Shown: positions 16,688 to 27,738, counted from the stretch's first letter. The stretch is 56,305 nt of DNA from SAR202 cluster bacterium (GCA_008373165.1 RQOU01000118.1:1-56305), one strand, 5' to 3'. Notes: generated from the letters alone by a model not told the origin. Made by a program: numbers and translations.

Positions 16688-18175
16688 ATGCTCCGCCGAA
16701 TAGGTCAATTCATATCCCCGTACAAACTCATGCTGCCATTGTGTTTTGGAGTCTTCATTGCTGCAGATGACCAGACCGTAGTTGTAACCCTTCTACCGGA
16801 AATGATGACTGATCTGCGAGTAGCGGTAAGTGAACTCGATCGCGCATCATGGTCTATCACGGGTTATCTGATCGGTTACACAGCGGCAATGCCCCTAATG
16901 GGGCGCATATCTGACCGCACCGGCTATCGAAGAGCGTTCCTACTTGCAATGGCCATTTTCTCAATCGGGTCTATTTTGGTAGCAGTTTCTCCTGAAATCC
17001 CAGGGTGGCTTTACGGTGGAGAACCCGAATACAACTGGCTTATCGGAACACGTATATTTCAGGCAATCGGTGGAGGGGCCATGATTCCCATAACCATCGC
17101 AGCTGCAGGAGAACTGGTAGACGATAAACACCGAGCTATCGCATATGGTTTGATAGGTGCAAGCGCTGAAGCAGGAGCAGTTTTCGGTCCAATTTGGGGA
17201 GGAGGGATAGGCACTTGGCTTTCATGGGAATGGGCTTTTTGGCTAAATATTCCTTTGACCATAGCTGCGTCGATCTGGATTCTCAAAAATCCACCAGGCA
17301 AACGAACCAATGTACATGTAGATATACGGACCGGACTTATCTTTTCAGCTGCGCTCACGCTCCTGACCGTCGGCCTTGTGCGGATAGGCCGTCCGGATAC
17401 GCTCATGGCCATCTCACTTACGCTTACTATTGGACTAGTATTACTACTCCTCTTCATCAACAATCGTTCACGCGATGCATTGTTTCCTCAAAACCTCTTC
17501 AAGCTCCTATCATTTAACCTTGCCAATGTGACCCATTTTTTCATCGGAGCTGCGTTAATCATCGGCATGGTTACAGTGCCATTATTAGCTGCCACTGTAT
17601 TGGAAAAGTCTCCGCTAGAAGGTGGACTACAACTCCTAAGAATGACAGTAGCTATCGGTATTGGGGCTTTGATCGGAGGTTACATCACGCAACGCGTAGG
17701 AGAACGCAGCCCTGTAATAATAGGGACGACCATGACCGGCATAGGATTCTTACTAATGTCTGCCTGGACTGTTAATATCACTGACCCAATATTATCCATC
17801 CACCTAGTGATTACAGGCCTAGGACTGGGCCTGGTTATTTCACCAATTGCGGAAACCGGCCTCCGGAAAGTCGCTCGTGACCAGCGCGGAATTGCATCTG
17901 CATTGCTCAGTGCCTCACGAATGACAGGAATGATAGTTGGCTTAGCTGTAATGACTACATTGGGGACAGCACAATTTCATGAACTGGTTATAGACATCCC
18001 AGCTTTCTCAATCGATCCCGATGTGCAGCAACATATAATCGATAGTACTAGCGAAGCTGGCATGAAAGTATTCACCAGATTTTACCAGTACGGTGCAATC
18101 GTATGCTTCCTAGCCCTTATCCCAGCATGGATCATGACAAATAAACGACCTAATGCAATGACTGATAACAGTTAG
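16688..18175 (+). CDS. MFS transporter, DHA2/P55-like (14 TM)
   Basis: A 495-residue major facilitator protein. Landmarks include ADDQTVVVTLLPEMMTDL in helix 1 (acidic motif D1 of drug:H+ antiporters), the motif A loop GRISDRTGYRRAF, and IGASAEAGAVFGPIWGGGIG in helix 5 (motif C, typical of exporters). The length and hydrophobic periodicity fit 14 transmembrane segments. It is transcribed with the LppX/LprG-like lipoprotein gene, so it may export lipids or hydrophobic compounds as Rv1410c (P55) does. The pairing is seen; the substrate is inferred. Its stop overlaps that of the convergent ThyX-like gene. Confidence 0.88.
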   Translation: MLRRIGQFISPYKLMLPLCFGVFIAADDQTVVVTLLPEMMTDLRVAVSELDRASWSITGYLIGYTAAMPLMGRISDRTGYRRAFLLAMAIFSIGSILVAVSPEIPGWLYGGEPEYNWLIGTRIFQAIGGGAMIPITIAAAGELVDDKHRAIAYGLIGASAEAGAVFGPIWGGGIGTWLSWEWAFWLNIPLTIAASIWILKNPPGKRTNVHVDIRTGLIFSAALTLLTVGLVRIGRPDTLMAISLTLTIGLVLLLLFINNRSRDALFPQNLFKLLSFNLANVTHFFIGAALIIGMVTVPLLAATVLEKSPLEGGLQLLRMTVAIGIGALIGGYITQRVGERSPVIIGTTMTGIGFLLMSAWTVNITDPILSIHLVITGLGLGLVISPIAETGLRKVARDQRGIASALLSASRMTGMIVGLAVMTTLGTAQFHELVIDIPAFSIDPDVQQHIIDSTSEAGMKVFTRFYQYGAIVCFLALIPAWIMTNKRPNAMTDNS

Positions 18176-19785
18176 TCGGCTGAAACCGAGCGGCGGTTCT
18201 CCGCTTTACGTTCTGCCTCAAGCCGTTCCAAACTATATGACCCGTGATCGACATAAGACATTGCATCAGCCAAAGCCTTATGACCCGCTTTGTCTCGAAT
18301 AAGAGTGTGCATCTGTTGGCACACCCTTCGATAATCTGGATGACCCTGCTGAGCTGTACGCAGTTCTAAAATATGAAACGCTTCCCGCACATTGAACTGC
18401 ATCGAATATCGAATTTTGAATGCAAACGGCACTACATATTGTGCAACTTCAGGGCCATGATCATTCAACATCTGGGCATAAAAATCGGATATACGCCTCA
18501 TAGCGTCATCCCATCTTTGCGACCAGCCAACCTCACGAATAGCGGGGGGGGTTAAATACCCATGCTTGACACCTAGTCGTTGCCAATCAATGGTCAACAT
18601 ACGGTGGCGCTGTAGATCTCGAAAACTGCCAAAGTCAGACAACACATCAAATCTATAAAAGGATCGCTCCATACCGCGCCCTGGCTTATGACGCCTATTT
18701 TTACGCTGCCCAACGTACGATTTAATCACTTCAGTTTTTTCAGAATCACTCATACGATCCACAATGCTTTGAAGTTGAACGTCAGAGAGTTCTGTGTGTG
18801 CGTAAAGGGCAGCCGCGACAATCTTTTTTTCTGCATCTGAATCCCATTCAACCAAAGATACTTCGGGTGTAGGTTCCGGATCCGCATCAATACTCGAAGC
18901 AATCCTCTCGACTGCATCATGATTTTCTTTCAAGTAGCGTGACCAAGCTACACCTCGGTTGGGCAAATCCACACGCTTCATAAAAGAGGGAATTACTTTT
19001 CGCAGCTCCACCAGCATTTTTTGAGCATATTCACGCACCTCTTCTAAAGGATGACTGTTCATTCTTATAAGCAATTGTTCATAAGCTTGACCAGTAGCAA
19101 ATATCCCGACATTTGAGTATGTCGATGCTGGTAAAAGACCACGTGCGACATCACAAGCTTTAGCTCTAATTGATGCGTTGTATATGAATTTAGAATCACC
19201 AGATTGCCTGGGATACTCATTTTCATAAAAAGTCACACAGGTGTGAACTAGTTGCGAATACTCGTCGAATAACCAATCGACAGTGTCTTTGTAATGTGAA
19301 GCGATCTTGCCGTTTTCGATCTCGGGTGGAACGATATAGCGATAATCATCGCCCAACTTCTGATCGTAAAAGATGTAACGAGTTGATTGCTCCAAATACG
19401 CAGCCAATCGACCCCATTCCAAAACCTTAGTGAGAATATTCGAAGCCTGTTCGCATGCGATATGGGCCCCGCCCAGTTGAGCTACAGAATCATCGCCGTA
19501 CTCGGAAAAAACCCTGTCAAATAGTCCCTCCGCCCGATCAATTGACACAACATCGGTATTAAGAGTTGAATCATTTTGTTCTTCAAGCGTTATGTCCGTT
19601 TGATCGTAGAATTCATCCAAAAACAAGCGACGTAACGATTTGTGGGAGCGACTATAACGAGCAAATAACGCGCCTTTTACAACCTCTGGAAGGTTGATAA
19701 GAGCAAAAACCGGTCCATCTATGTTGGTAAAAAACCGACTGAGTATTGCTCGCTCATGCCTAGTAAATATTTCACGTACGTACAT
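18172..19785 (-). CDS. Double-length ThyX-like (FAD-dependent thymidylate synthase family) protein
   Basis: 537 residues, about twice a normal ThyX. The N-half has ARYSRSHKSLRRLFLDEF, then GDDSVAQLGGAHIACEQAS and LEQSTRYIFYD, and an SIRAKACDVARGLLPASTYSN region. The C-half repeats the theme with FGSFRDLQRHRMLTIDWQRLG and VPFAFKIRYSMQFNVREAFHILELRTAQQ. Canonical ThyX carries RHR-x7-S. Here RHR occurs only in the C-half, and the usual Ser is not at the expected place. This is therefore a tandem ThyX-fold protein whose dTMP synthase activity is uncertain. It sits downstream of pdhC with a 108-bp gap. Confidence 0.75.
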   Translation of the reverse strand: MYVREIFTRHERAILSRFFTNIDGPVFALINLPEVVKGALFARYSRSHKSLRRLFLDEFYDQTDITLEEQNDSTLNTDVVSIDRAEGLFDRVFSEYGDDSVAQLGGAHIACEQASNILTKVLEWGRLAAYLEQSTRYIFYDQKLGDDYRYIVPPEIENGKIASHYKDTVDWLFDEYSQLVHTCVTFYENEYPRQSGDSKFIYNASIRAKACDVARGLLPASTYSNVGIFATGQAYEQLLIRMNSHPLEEVREYAQKMLVELRKVIPSFMKRVDLPNRGVAWSRYLKENHDAVERIASSIDADPEPTPEVSLVEWDSDAEKKIVAAALYAHTELSDVQLQSIVDRMSDSEKTEVIKSYVGQRKNRRHKPGRGMERSFYRFDVLSDFGSFRDLQRHRMLTIDWQRLGVKHGYLTPPAIREVGWSQRWDDAMRRISDFYAQMLNDHGPEVAQYVVPFAFKIRYSMQFNVREAFHILELRTAQQGHPDYRRVCQQMHTLIRDKAGHKALADAMSYVDHGSYSLERLEAERKAENRRSVSAD

Positions 19786-19893
19786 CGTTTATCAGCCTGT
19801 AGACTGCCCCGCAATCCTACGAGGAGTTCGGTCATGTTTACAAAAAGCACTCGCCTGGAAAGGAATTAACTCGACTCTAGATTTGCCGGGCAC

Positions 19894-21165
<1,272 letters not shown>

Positions 21166-21307
21166 ATTTCCTCTCCTGCGGGAACATTCAGATCACGACA
21201 TCACTGCTGCACACATGCAACACTGATACTCTGATTTATCAATACCTAGGATAGTGGGTATGCAACGATCCTGCGACCCTGATCTGGTCCGTTCTACCGC
21301 CATCAGC

Positions 21308-22375
21308 TTACTTCACAAGCCTAGACTGTTGGCGAGCGGTTATAGCCTTAATTCGGTCTTCCCTGCTGTTATCGGTTTTCGTACCCCGATCTTTATTGGC
21401 CCGCTGATCGTCTAACTCCTGTAATAAACACTTATAAGATTCAAAACGAGAAGTCTGCAATTGCCCAGCAGCAATAGCCTGTGTGATAGCGCAGCCCGGT
21501 TCATCTTCGTGGGCACAATCGCGAAACTTGCACCTCCCCACAAACTCCACTATTTCTGAAAAAGTTTTCGCAAGCGCATCTACGCGTCCTTCTACAAGAC
21601 CAATTGTGCGTATACCCGGAGTATCGATCAATACGCCCCCATCTGACAGAGGTAACAACTGCCTAGTCACCGTCGTATGGCGGCCACGAGTATCCGAACT
21701 GCGAATACCTACAGTATCCATAATGTTTTCACCAATTAACTGATTCGTAAGAGTAGATTTACCAACGCCAGACGCGCCTATAAGAGCAACAGTTTCACCC
21801 CTTGAAATAAATCGGTGAAGCGACCTTATCCCCACCCCGGTCAACCCACTGACTGCAAATATCTCTACTTCTGGCGCCGCTGACGCTAGGGGCGCCAGAA
21901 AATTAATAGGATCTACTTCCTGTATCAAGTCTATTTTTGAAACAACGATCACAGGAACGGCTCCACTAGACCATACCAGCGCAACTTCGCGTTCCAATCT
22001 TGATACATTGAGATTGTTTGCAGCCTGGATGATGAAAACCGTGTTAACGTTAGCGGCCAAAATCTGTTGATCGGATTTACCTTCGGATCTTCCTCGCACC
22101 GATCTGTTTCGAATCAACAAGGAAGTTCGTGGTACAACAAATTCAATCTCATCCGAATATTGATGATCGCCAGGTCGCACTAATACCCAATCACCAACAG
22201 TCGGTTCAATAGGCTCAATTTCCGATCGGTTACCAGTGATATTTTGTGCGAAATTACTTCCAGCACGAAAATCCCCGGTATCAGCATGTACGAAAGTAGA
22301 TATACCGTCCACACGCGCTACTCTGCCGGGTCGAAGTTCTGAATCCGCTACACAAATCTGGCTGAAATGAGCCAT
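21308..22375 (-). CDS. rsgA: Ribosome small subunit-dependent GTPase A
   Basis: A 355-residue circularly permuted GTPase. After an N-terminal OB-fold the motifs appear in the permuted order: G4 VSKIDL, then G1 GASGVGKSTL, G2 Thr in RGRHTTV and G3 DTPGI. A C-terminal zinc site follows, formed by CKFRDCAHEDEPGC. RsgA helps mature the 30S subunit and tests decoding-centre readiness. It lies between pdhB (222-bp gap) and pdhC (142-bp gap) on the same strand, an odd place for a ribosome biogenesis gene. The gaps are long enough for its own promoter. Confidence 0.95.
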   Translation of the reverse strand: MAHFSQICVADSELRPGRVARVDGISTFVHADTGDFRAGSNFAQNITGNRSEIEPIEPTVGDWVLVRPGDHQYSDEIEFVVPRTSLLIRNRSVRGRSEGKSDQQILAANVNTVFIIQAANNLNVSRLEREVALVWSSGAVPVIVVSKIDLIQEVDPINFLAPLASAAPEVEIFAVSGLTGVGIRSLHRFISRGETVALIGASGVGKSTLTNQLIGENIMDTVGIRSSDTRGRHTTVTRQLLPLSDGGVLIDTPGIRTIGLVEGRVDALAKTFSEIVEFVGRCKFRDCAHEDEPGCAITQAIAAGQLQTSRFESYKCLLQELDDQRANKDRGTKTDNSREDRIKAITARQQSRLVK

Positions 22376-22597
22376 AACCGATTCTGTAAGCCCATATTGA
22401 ACTAGATTTATAAAACTATCGTGTGAAATTTGGCTAGTGATCAGATTGTCTTAGCTGGTGAAAAATCAAAGTGAAACAGAGATCGTCTAATCAACGGTTC
22501 ACTGATGCGAATACTACACAGTGTTACGCAATTATGTTCAGAGTCCCACATAGGAGATTACAAATAACACCAGATTCGATTACAAAACACTAAATCC

Positions 22598-23575
22598 CTA
22601 CATTCCATAACCTTCCGCAGCAGCAGCTAGCACATCCCCAGCATCAGTGAGGACTTCCCGTTCAAGGCCTCTGTTATAAGGCCAAGGGACATCGATAGAA
22701 CCTACCCTCATGATCGGGCCATCAAGCCATTCGGATGCTCGTTGCTGTAACTCTGCAGCAACTTCGGCCATGACACCACCGGTACGACGCGCACTATCTA
22801 CAAGCACAACTCTGTTCGTCTTCTGTATTGAGGTCAAAACCGTTTCGATATCAAGTGGATTAAGCGAACGTAAGTCGATAGTTTCAACAGAGTGACCTCG
22901 TTCTTCAAGACTATCTGCAGCAGAATTTACCGGACGCATGCCGTAACCGTATGACACGAGGGTAATATCGGTCCCTGATCGACTTACATCAGCTTTTCCA
23001 AGCTCAATCTCATAATATTCGTCAGGAACATTACCTTTATCACCGTAAAGAAGTGCAGGTTCGGCAACTATTACGGGATTGTCATCTTTAATTGCTGATC
23101 GAATCAAACCCAGTGCGTCGTACGGATTCGACGGACATACAACCTTTATGCCGGGAACCTCAGCGAGCCAGGTCTCGAAACTTTGTGAATGCGTAGCTCC
23201 CAGTTGTACCCCTGCGCCTGTAGGCGCCCTGATAACCATCGGAACGTTAATCTGCCCCCCAGACATATAACGAAGATTGGCAGCCATATTCACTATCTGG
23301 TCAAAGGCCACTAGTGAGAAAGAAATGGACATGAACTCAACAATAGGACGTAAACCAGCGGCAGCGGCTCCAATCCCAGCGCCTACAAAGGCCTGCTCGG
23401 AAATAGGGGTATCTTTGATACGTTCTGGCCCAAACTTTTCTAAAAAACCATCGGTAACAGCATACGCACCGCCATACTCCCCAATATCTTCCCCCATCAT
23501 GAACACTCGCGGATCATTCTCTAACGCCTCTTGCAGACCTCGTTTTAATGCCTCTCTGAAAAGTATCTCTGGCAT
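22598..23575 (-). CDS. pdhB: Pyruvate/2-oxoacid dehydrogenase E1 component, beta subunit
   Basis: A 325-residue transketolase-like beta subunit. It begins EILFREALKRGLQEALENDPRVFMMGEDIGEYGGAY, the expected start of the family, where the conserved Glu of GEDIG contacts the ThDP ring. Later family segments are RAPTGAGVQLGATHSQS and the C-terminal transketolase domain with DLRSLNPLDIETV. It forms the alpha2beta2 E1 that decarboxylates 2-oxoacids and acylates lipoyl-E2. The start lies 5 bp after the pdhA stop, so the two are translationally coupled. Its ThDP dependence ties it to the thiamin salvage genes nearby. Confidence 0.94.
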   Translation of the reverse strand: MPEILFREALKRGLQEALENDPRVFMMGEDIGEYGGAYAVTDGFLEKFGPERIKDTPISEQAFVGAGIGAAAAGLRPIVEFMSISFSLVAFDQIVNMAANLRYMSGGQINVPMVIRAPTGAGVQLGATHSQSFETWLAEVPGIKVVCPSNPYDALGLIRSAIKDDNPVIVAEPALLYGDKGNVPDEYYEIELGKADVSRSGTDITLVSYGYGMRPVNSAADSLEERGHSVETIDLRSLNPLDIETVLTSIQKTNRVVLVDSARRTGGVMAEVAAELQQRASEWLDGPIMRVGSIDVPWPYNRGLEREVLTDAGDVLAAAAEGYGM

Positions 23576-23580
23576 ATCCG

Positions 23581-24633
23581 TTAGACCATTACATCGTTAT
23601 AAATTTGAGATAGATCCGGTTCTGGGCTCTGCTCTGCGAAATCGACGGATTTCGCCACCGTCTCGTCAACCTCAGTTTTAATTCTGGCAATCTCTTTATC
23701 AGTTACGACACCCATTTCAATCAACTTTGCTGGAAACGTCAGAACAGGATCTCTCCCTTCCCATTCTTTCACTTCTTCCTGACCACGATATTTCTGACCG
23801 TCGGCGAGGGAATGCCCGACGAATCGAAAGGTCTTAGCTTCAATAAACTGAGGCCCTTCACCATTTCGTATTTTCCCTACCGCTACATCAGTTGCCTCTT
23901 TCACTGCCAAAACATCCATCCCATCCACTTCTAAGGCAGGAATACCGTAGGTGGCGATACCAGGGTAAAAATCGATTCCTCCAGCTCGCACTCGCTCAAT
24001 GGAAGAACCCATCCCGTACATGTTATTTTCAAGAAAAAACAAAAGCGGCAACTTCCATATTGCGGCCAAATTTAACGTTTCGTGGTACACACCCTGATTG
24101 GTTGAACCATCACCAAAAAAACACATAGTCAAAGCGTCGGTCTTTTGATACTGCTGAGCAAGAGCAAGTCCAGCAGCAAGAGGCAACTGACCTGCAACGA
24201 TGGCATGTCCACCCATAAATCGCTTGGCAACATCGAACAAATGCATCGACCCGCCTTTACCTTTAGACGTTCCTGTCGCACGTCCAAACAACTCTGCCAT
24301 CACACGGTTGACATCCATCCCGCGAGCAAGAGCATGGCCATGGTCCCGATAGTGGCTAACGATATAGTCATCTTCTCTGAGACCCGAAACAGCTCCAACT
24401 CCAGTTGCTTCCTGGCCTATGTAAAGATGGAGGAAACCACGTATTAAACCCTTGGAATAGTTTTCACCACAAGCAATTTCAAACTGTCGGATGAGGTACA
24501 TCATCTTAAATAGATCAAGGTGATCGACCGTACTTGGCAAATCTTTATTAAGCAGTGGCGCCGAATCTCCATTCCTAGACGGCTTTGAGGATTGAGACCT
24601 AGATTTTGCGTTGGATTTGGTGGAACTAGCCAT
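23581..24633 (-). CDS. pdhA: Pyruvate/2-oxoacid dehydrogenase E1 component, alpha subunit
   Basis: 350 residues. A Ser/Lys-rich N-terminal tail of about 30 residues precedes the E1 alpha domain. Its ThDP-binding motif starts at GDGSTNQGVYHETLNLAA and ends in ENNMYGMGS, the GDG-x(26)-N pattern. Earlier, GQEATGVGAVSGL and DYIVSHYRDHGHAL are typical of PDH or acetoin dehydrogenase E1 alpha. RFVGHSLADGQKYR is the phosphorylation-loop region equivalent. It decarboxylates the 2-oxoacid with pdhB. It lies 84 bp downstream of folD on the same strand. Confidence 0.94.
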   Translation of the reverse strand: MASSTKSNAKSRSQSSKPSRNGDSAPLLNKDLPSTVDHLDLFKMMYLIRQFEIACGENYSKGLIRGFLHLYIGQEATGVGAVSGLREDDYIVSHYRDHGHALARGMDVNRVMAELFGRATGTSKGKGGSMHLFDVAKRFMGGHAIVAGQLPLAAGLALAQQYQKTDALTMCFFGDGSTNQGVYHETLNLAAIWKLPLLFFLENNMYGMGSSIERVRAGGIDFYPGIATYGIPALEVDGMDVLAVKEATDVAVGKIRNGEGPQFIEAKTFRFVGHSLADGQKYRGQEEVKEWEGRDPVLTFPAKLIEMGVVTDKEIARIKTEVDETVAKSVDFAEQSPEPDLSQIYNDVMV

Positions 24634-24717
24634 TAATTATCAGGTGCTATAAACGTAGCGCAACGCCACAAGAATCTACTTAATACCCGGTTAGTTAGAA
24701 AAGACCGATGGGTCATT

Positions 24718-25638
24718 CTATCGTAAATTGCTGGATCTTCTAGAGCATTCTGCAGTTGCTGCGGCCAGGTTGGCAGCTTGAAGCACATTTACTAGAAGCA
24801 TTGAAATCGTCATTGGTCCTACACCCCCTGGAACAGGAGTGATAGCCGACGCAACTTCAGACGCGCCTGAGAACTCTACATCGCCAACAAGACTGTAACC
24901 GCGTTTTTTAGTTGAGTCTTCCACCCGGGAAACACCCACATCAATCACAATTGCTCCACTCTTCAACATATCCGCAGTAACAGCGCCCGGGAAACCAGCT
25001 GCTGCTATGAGGACATCAGCTTGACGGGTCTCATTTCCGATATCTTTGGTACCAGTATGGCAAACGGTGACAGTAGCATTTGCTCCCGGGCCTTTTTGCA
25101 ATAACAATGCCATCAACGGCATACCGACAAGTTTACTTCGCCCTACGATCACTACTTTTGCCCCATTCAAATTCACGTTTTCTTCAAGCAGCATTCTCTG
25201 AACACCAAGTGGGGTCGCCGGTGCAAACCGAGGCTGCCCAAGCATCAGCAACCCCGCATTGACTGGGTGCAAACCATCCACATCTTTAGCGGGATCGAGA
25301 GCTGCTATCACCGCATCTTCATCCAGGTGTTTGGGAAGCGGCAACTGAACTAAAATTCCACTGAATTTCGGATCGCTGTTCAGCCTGCCCAAAGTTTCCA
25401 ACAATTCCGTCTGAGTAATCGAAGCTTTGCGTCGAATTGTCTCGGTCATGATTCCGACTTTTGCACATGCAGCTTCTTTACCTTTCACATAAGAATGAGA
25501 TGCCGGGTCATCCCCAACAAGAACCACAGCGAGACCGGGGAGTGATCCATATTTGGATTCAAAATCCCTCACACCGACTTTAACCTCATCATGGATTTTG
25601 GAAGCGATTTTTTTACCGTCAATGATGCGGGCTGTCAC
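24718..25638 (-). CDS. folD: Bifunctional methylenetetrahydrofolate dehydrogenase/methenyl-THF cyclohydrolase
   Basis: 306 residues, of usual length. The active-site segment is SHSYVKGKEAACAKVGI with its catalytic Lys. Next comes GILVQLPLPKHLDEDAVIAALDPAKDVDGLHPVN, which includes the FolD hallmark QLPLP. The NADP site is VVIVGRSKLVGMPL, and the end is TPVPGGVGPMTISMLL. It interconverts methylene-, methenyl- and formyl-THF. With fhs at 53098 it gives the cell a complete formate-to-methylene-THF branch. The start is GTG. It is divergent from acpS with 160 bp between them. Confidence 0.96.
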   Translation of the reverse strand: MTARIIDGKKIASKIHDEVKVGVRDFESKYGSLPGLAVVLVGDDPASHSYVKGKEAACAKVGIMTETIRRKASITQTELLETLGRLNSDPKFSGILVQLPLPKHLDEDAVIAALDPAKDVDGLHPVNAGLLMLGQPRFAPATPLGVQRMLLEENVNLNGAKVVIVGRSKLVGMPLMALLLQKGPGANATVTVCHTGTKDIGNETRQADVLIAAAGFPGAVTADMLKSGAIVIDVGVSRVEDSTKKRGYSLVGDVEFSGASEVASAITPVPGGVGPMTISMLLVNVLQAANLAAATAECSRRSSNLR

Positions 25639-25798
25639 TATTGGAAGACCTCTAAGTCGATGTATACATCGGATTTCAGTTTAAAGAGTAAATTAGATCC
25701 TATATAAGATTACCCGCTACAAGCGATACTTATGCCAAGTATTATTTTCAGCAGTATTTAGACTTCTTACCAAACCATGCACGGGAGGCACCTGAAAC

Positions 25799-26182
25799 AT
25801 GATTTACACAGGGATCGACTTAATTGAGATTCCAAGGGTAGCTGGAGTCCTCGAACGATACCCTAAGCGATTTCTTACCAAGGTATTCACGGAACGTGAA
25901 CAGTCCTATGCACGAGGTCGCGCAAATCAACTAGCCAGTCGATTTGCAGCTAAAGAAGCTGTGATGAAACTACTTGGAACAGGTGTACGTGGAGTGCCAT
26001 GGAAATCGATCGAAGTCACCCGATATAGAGGCCGAGCGCCTGAAATTGTTTTACACGGGCCAGCCAAAGTTCGTGCTGCAAAAATGGGAATAACTCGTAT
26101 CGCTCTAAGCCTGTCACATTCACGCGAGCTAGCGACAGCATCAGCCGTTGGTGAAGCCGACGATGATGCATGGAAGCCATGA
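25799..26182 (+). CDS. acpS: Holo-[acyl-carrier-protein] synthase
   Basis: A 127-residue phosphopantetheinyl transferase, the typical AcpS length. The N-terminus IYTGIDLIEIPRVAGVLERY carries the metal-binding Asp, and ANQLASRFAAKEAVMKLLGTG carries the Glu and Lys of the second conserved motif. SLSHSRELATASA follows near the end. It moves 4'-phosphopantetheine from CoA to apo-ACP. A GGGAGG box lies 10 bp before the ATG. Its stop overlaps the nnr start as ATGA. The coaX-coaBC pair that makes its CoA substrate is encoded just downstream. Confidence 0.95.
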   Translation: MIYTGIDLIEIPRVAGVLERYPKRFLTKVFTEREQSYARGRANQLASRFAAKEAVMKLLGTGVRGVPWKSIEVTRYRGRAPEIVLHGPAKVRAAKMGITRIALSLSHSRELATASAVGEADDDAWKP

Positions 26183-27738
26183 AACTCGTAACGGCTGCTG
26201 AAATGCAGCGCATCGAAGAACGCTGCGTAGAGTCAGGAATATCTGAAGATAACTTAATGGAAAACGCCGGCGTTGCGGTTGCTGAAGCTATTCGTGACAC
26301 ACCCGAAATGAAACCTGATATCTACGGCAAACGAATAGTCGCTTTGATCGGATCAGGAAATAATGGGTCCGATGGTCTTATCGCATGCCGCTTGCTATCG
26401 ATATGGGGAGCGCGGGTAGAAGTCTTTATTTGCGCACCAAGAAAATCATCTGACCCAAAACGAGAGCTGGCGGAGGATAGCGGAGTTACTATCATTGATG
26501 GTTTGTCACAAGGAGGACTTAAGTCTCTTAAATCGAAGCTTCAAACTACCGATCTGGTAATTGATGCGGTTCTAGGCACCGGTAATTCACGCCCAATCGA
26601 GGAACCCCTCTCATCTTTATTGCTCTGTGCTGCCGAATCTCGGGCAAGAGTGATGGCTGTTGATCTACCCACGGGATTGAACTCTGACTCCGGAAAGTTT
26701 GATACTGCAGGGCTTCCTGCTGACATCACTTTGATGCTGGGTTATCCAAAGCTCGGAACTGCAACCCTCACTGATTTAGAAGTACTCGGGGAAAAGATCG
26801 TATTAGATATCGGTATTCCAAAAGGTCTTGACTCACAAGTAAAAACGGAATTACTAACAAAAGATCTCGCTGTTTCGATTCTCCCTGCACGTCCCGATCA
26901 AGGACACAAAGGGCAGTTCGGCTCTACGCTGATCATCGGAGGCTCCCAACAATATCTCGGAGCTGTGACGCTCGCGACCGAAGCCGCAAGTCGATCAGGC
27001 ACAGGACTTACTTTCGTAACGACTCCAGAACCCGCATATCGGGTGATCGCAGGCCATGTTCCTGAGGCCATTTATCAATCACTTCCTGTCTCTGAAAACG
27101 GTGATATCAATCCTTCGGAAGCCTGCAGCATAGTGCTCGACTTTCTAACGAACGCAACATCAGCCGTAATTGGTCCGGGCTTAGGTAAAAGCAGAAACAC
27201 CTTTGAATTTGTGACGAGTTTACTTTCGCAAATCGTCGATGATATCCCAGTTGTCATCGACGCCGACGCTTTGAACATTCTCGCCGAATCTCATCAATGG
27301 TGGCATAGATTAAAAATCCCTTGTGTTCTGACACCACATCCTGGAGAAATGGGCAGACTAATGGGGATATCAAGTTTAGATGTCCAACAAAACAGAGTTG
27401 CAGTTGCACTCGAGGCGGCTGAAAAGTTCCAAAAAATAGTGGTACTTAAAGGCGCCGCCACAATAATTGCAGCACCAGATGGTCGTTTTAGAGTCTCTCC
27501 GTGGGTCAACTCCGGACTAGCCAAAGGCGGAAGTGGCGACACCTTGGCGGGTCTTTTAGGTGGATTGCTGTCCCAGCGCCCTGACAATTTATTGGATATC
27601 GCTTCATTAGCTGTTTACATACATGGCTACGCAGCTGACATAGCCAGGAGAGAACTGGGTGAAACGAGTATGCGAGCAACGGATGTATCGAACCGTCTCG
27701 GCTACTTCTATCGGGATTTCGTGTCAAAAAAAAGCTAA
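26179..27738 (+). CDS. nnr: Bifunctional NAD(P)HX epimerase/dehydratase
   Basis: About 519 residues in two domains. The YjeF-N epimerase domain begins KLVTAAEMQRIEERCVESGIS and carries GSGNNGSDGLIACRLL. The C-terminal ADP-dependent dehydratase has a ribokinase-like fold with GSTLIIGGSQQYLGA, VIGPGLGKS, VIDADALNIL, TPHPGEMGRLMG and NSGLAKGGSGDTLAG. It repairs hydrated NAD(P)H. I chose the ATG at 26179 because it gives an ATGA overlap with acpS and the standard N-terminus; an ATG at 26170 would add three residues. The acpS-nnr pairing is common in bacteria. Confidence 0.95.
   Translation: MKLVTAAEMQRIEERCVESGISEDNLMENAGVAVAEAIRDTPEMKPDIYGKRIVALIGSGNNGSDGLIACRLLSIWGARVEVFICAPRKSSDPKRELAEDSGVTIIDGLSQGGLKSLKSKLQTTDLVIDAVLGTGNSRPIEEPLSSLLLCAAESRARVMAVDLPTGLNSDSGKFDTAGLPADITLMLGYPKLGTATLTDLEVLGEKIVLDIGIPKGLDSQVKTELLTKDLAVSILPARPDQGHKGQFGSTLIIGGSQQYLGAVTLATEAASRSGTGLTFVTTPEPAYRVIAGHVPEAIYQSLPVSENGDINPSEACSIVLDFLTNATSAVIGPGLGKSRNTFEFVTSLLSQIVDDIPVVIDADALNILAESHQWWHRLKIPCVLTPHPGEMGRLMGISSLDVQQNRVAVALEAAEKFQKIVVLKGAATIIAAPDGRFRVSPWVNSGLAKGGSGDTLAGLLGGLLSQRPDNLLDIASLAVYIHGYAADIARRELGETSMRATDVSNRLGYFYRDFVSKKS

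Noticed and set aside
17059-17463. A 134-codon minus-strand frame inside the P55-like MFS gene
   Set aside because: Shadow of a membrane protein gene; no ribosome site and no recognisable domain.
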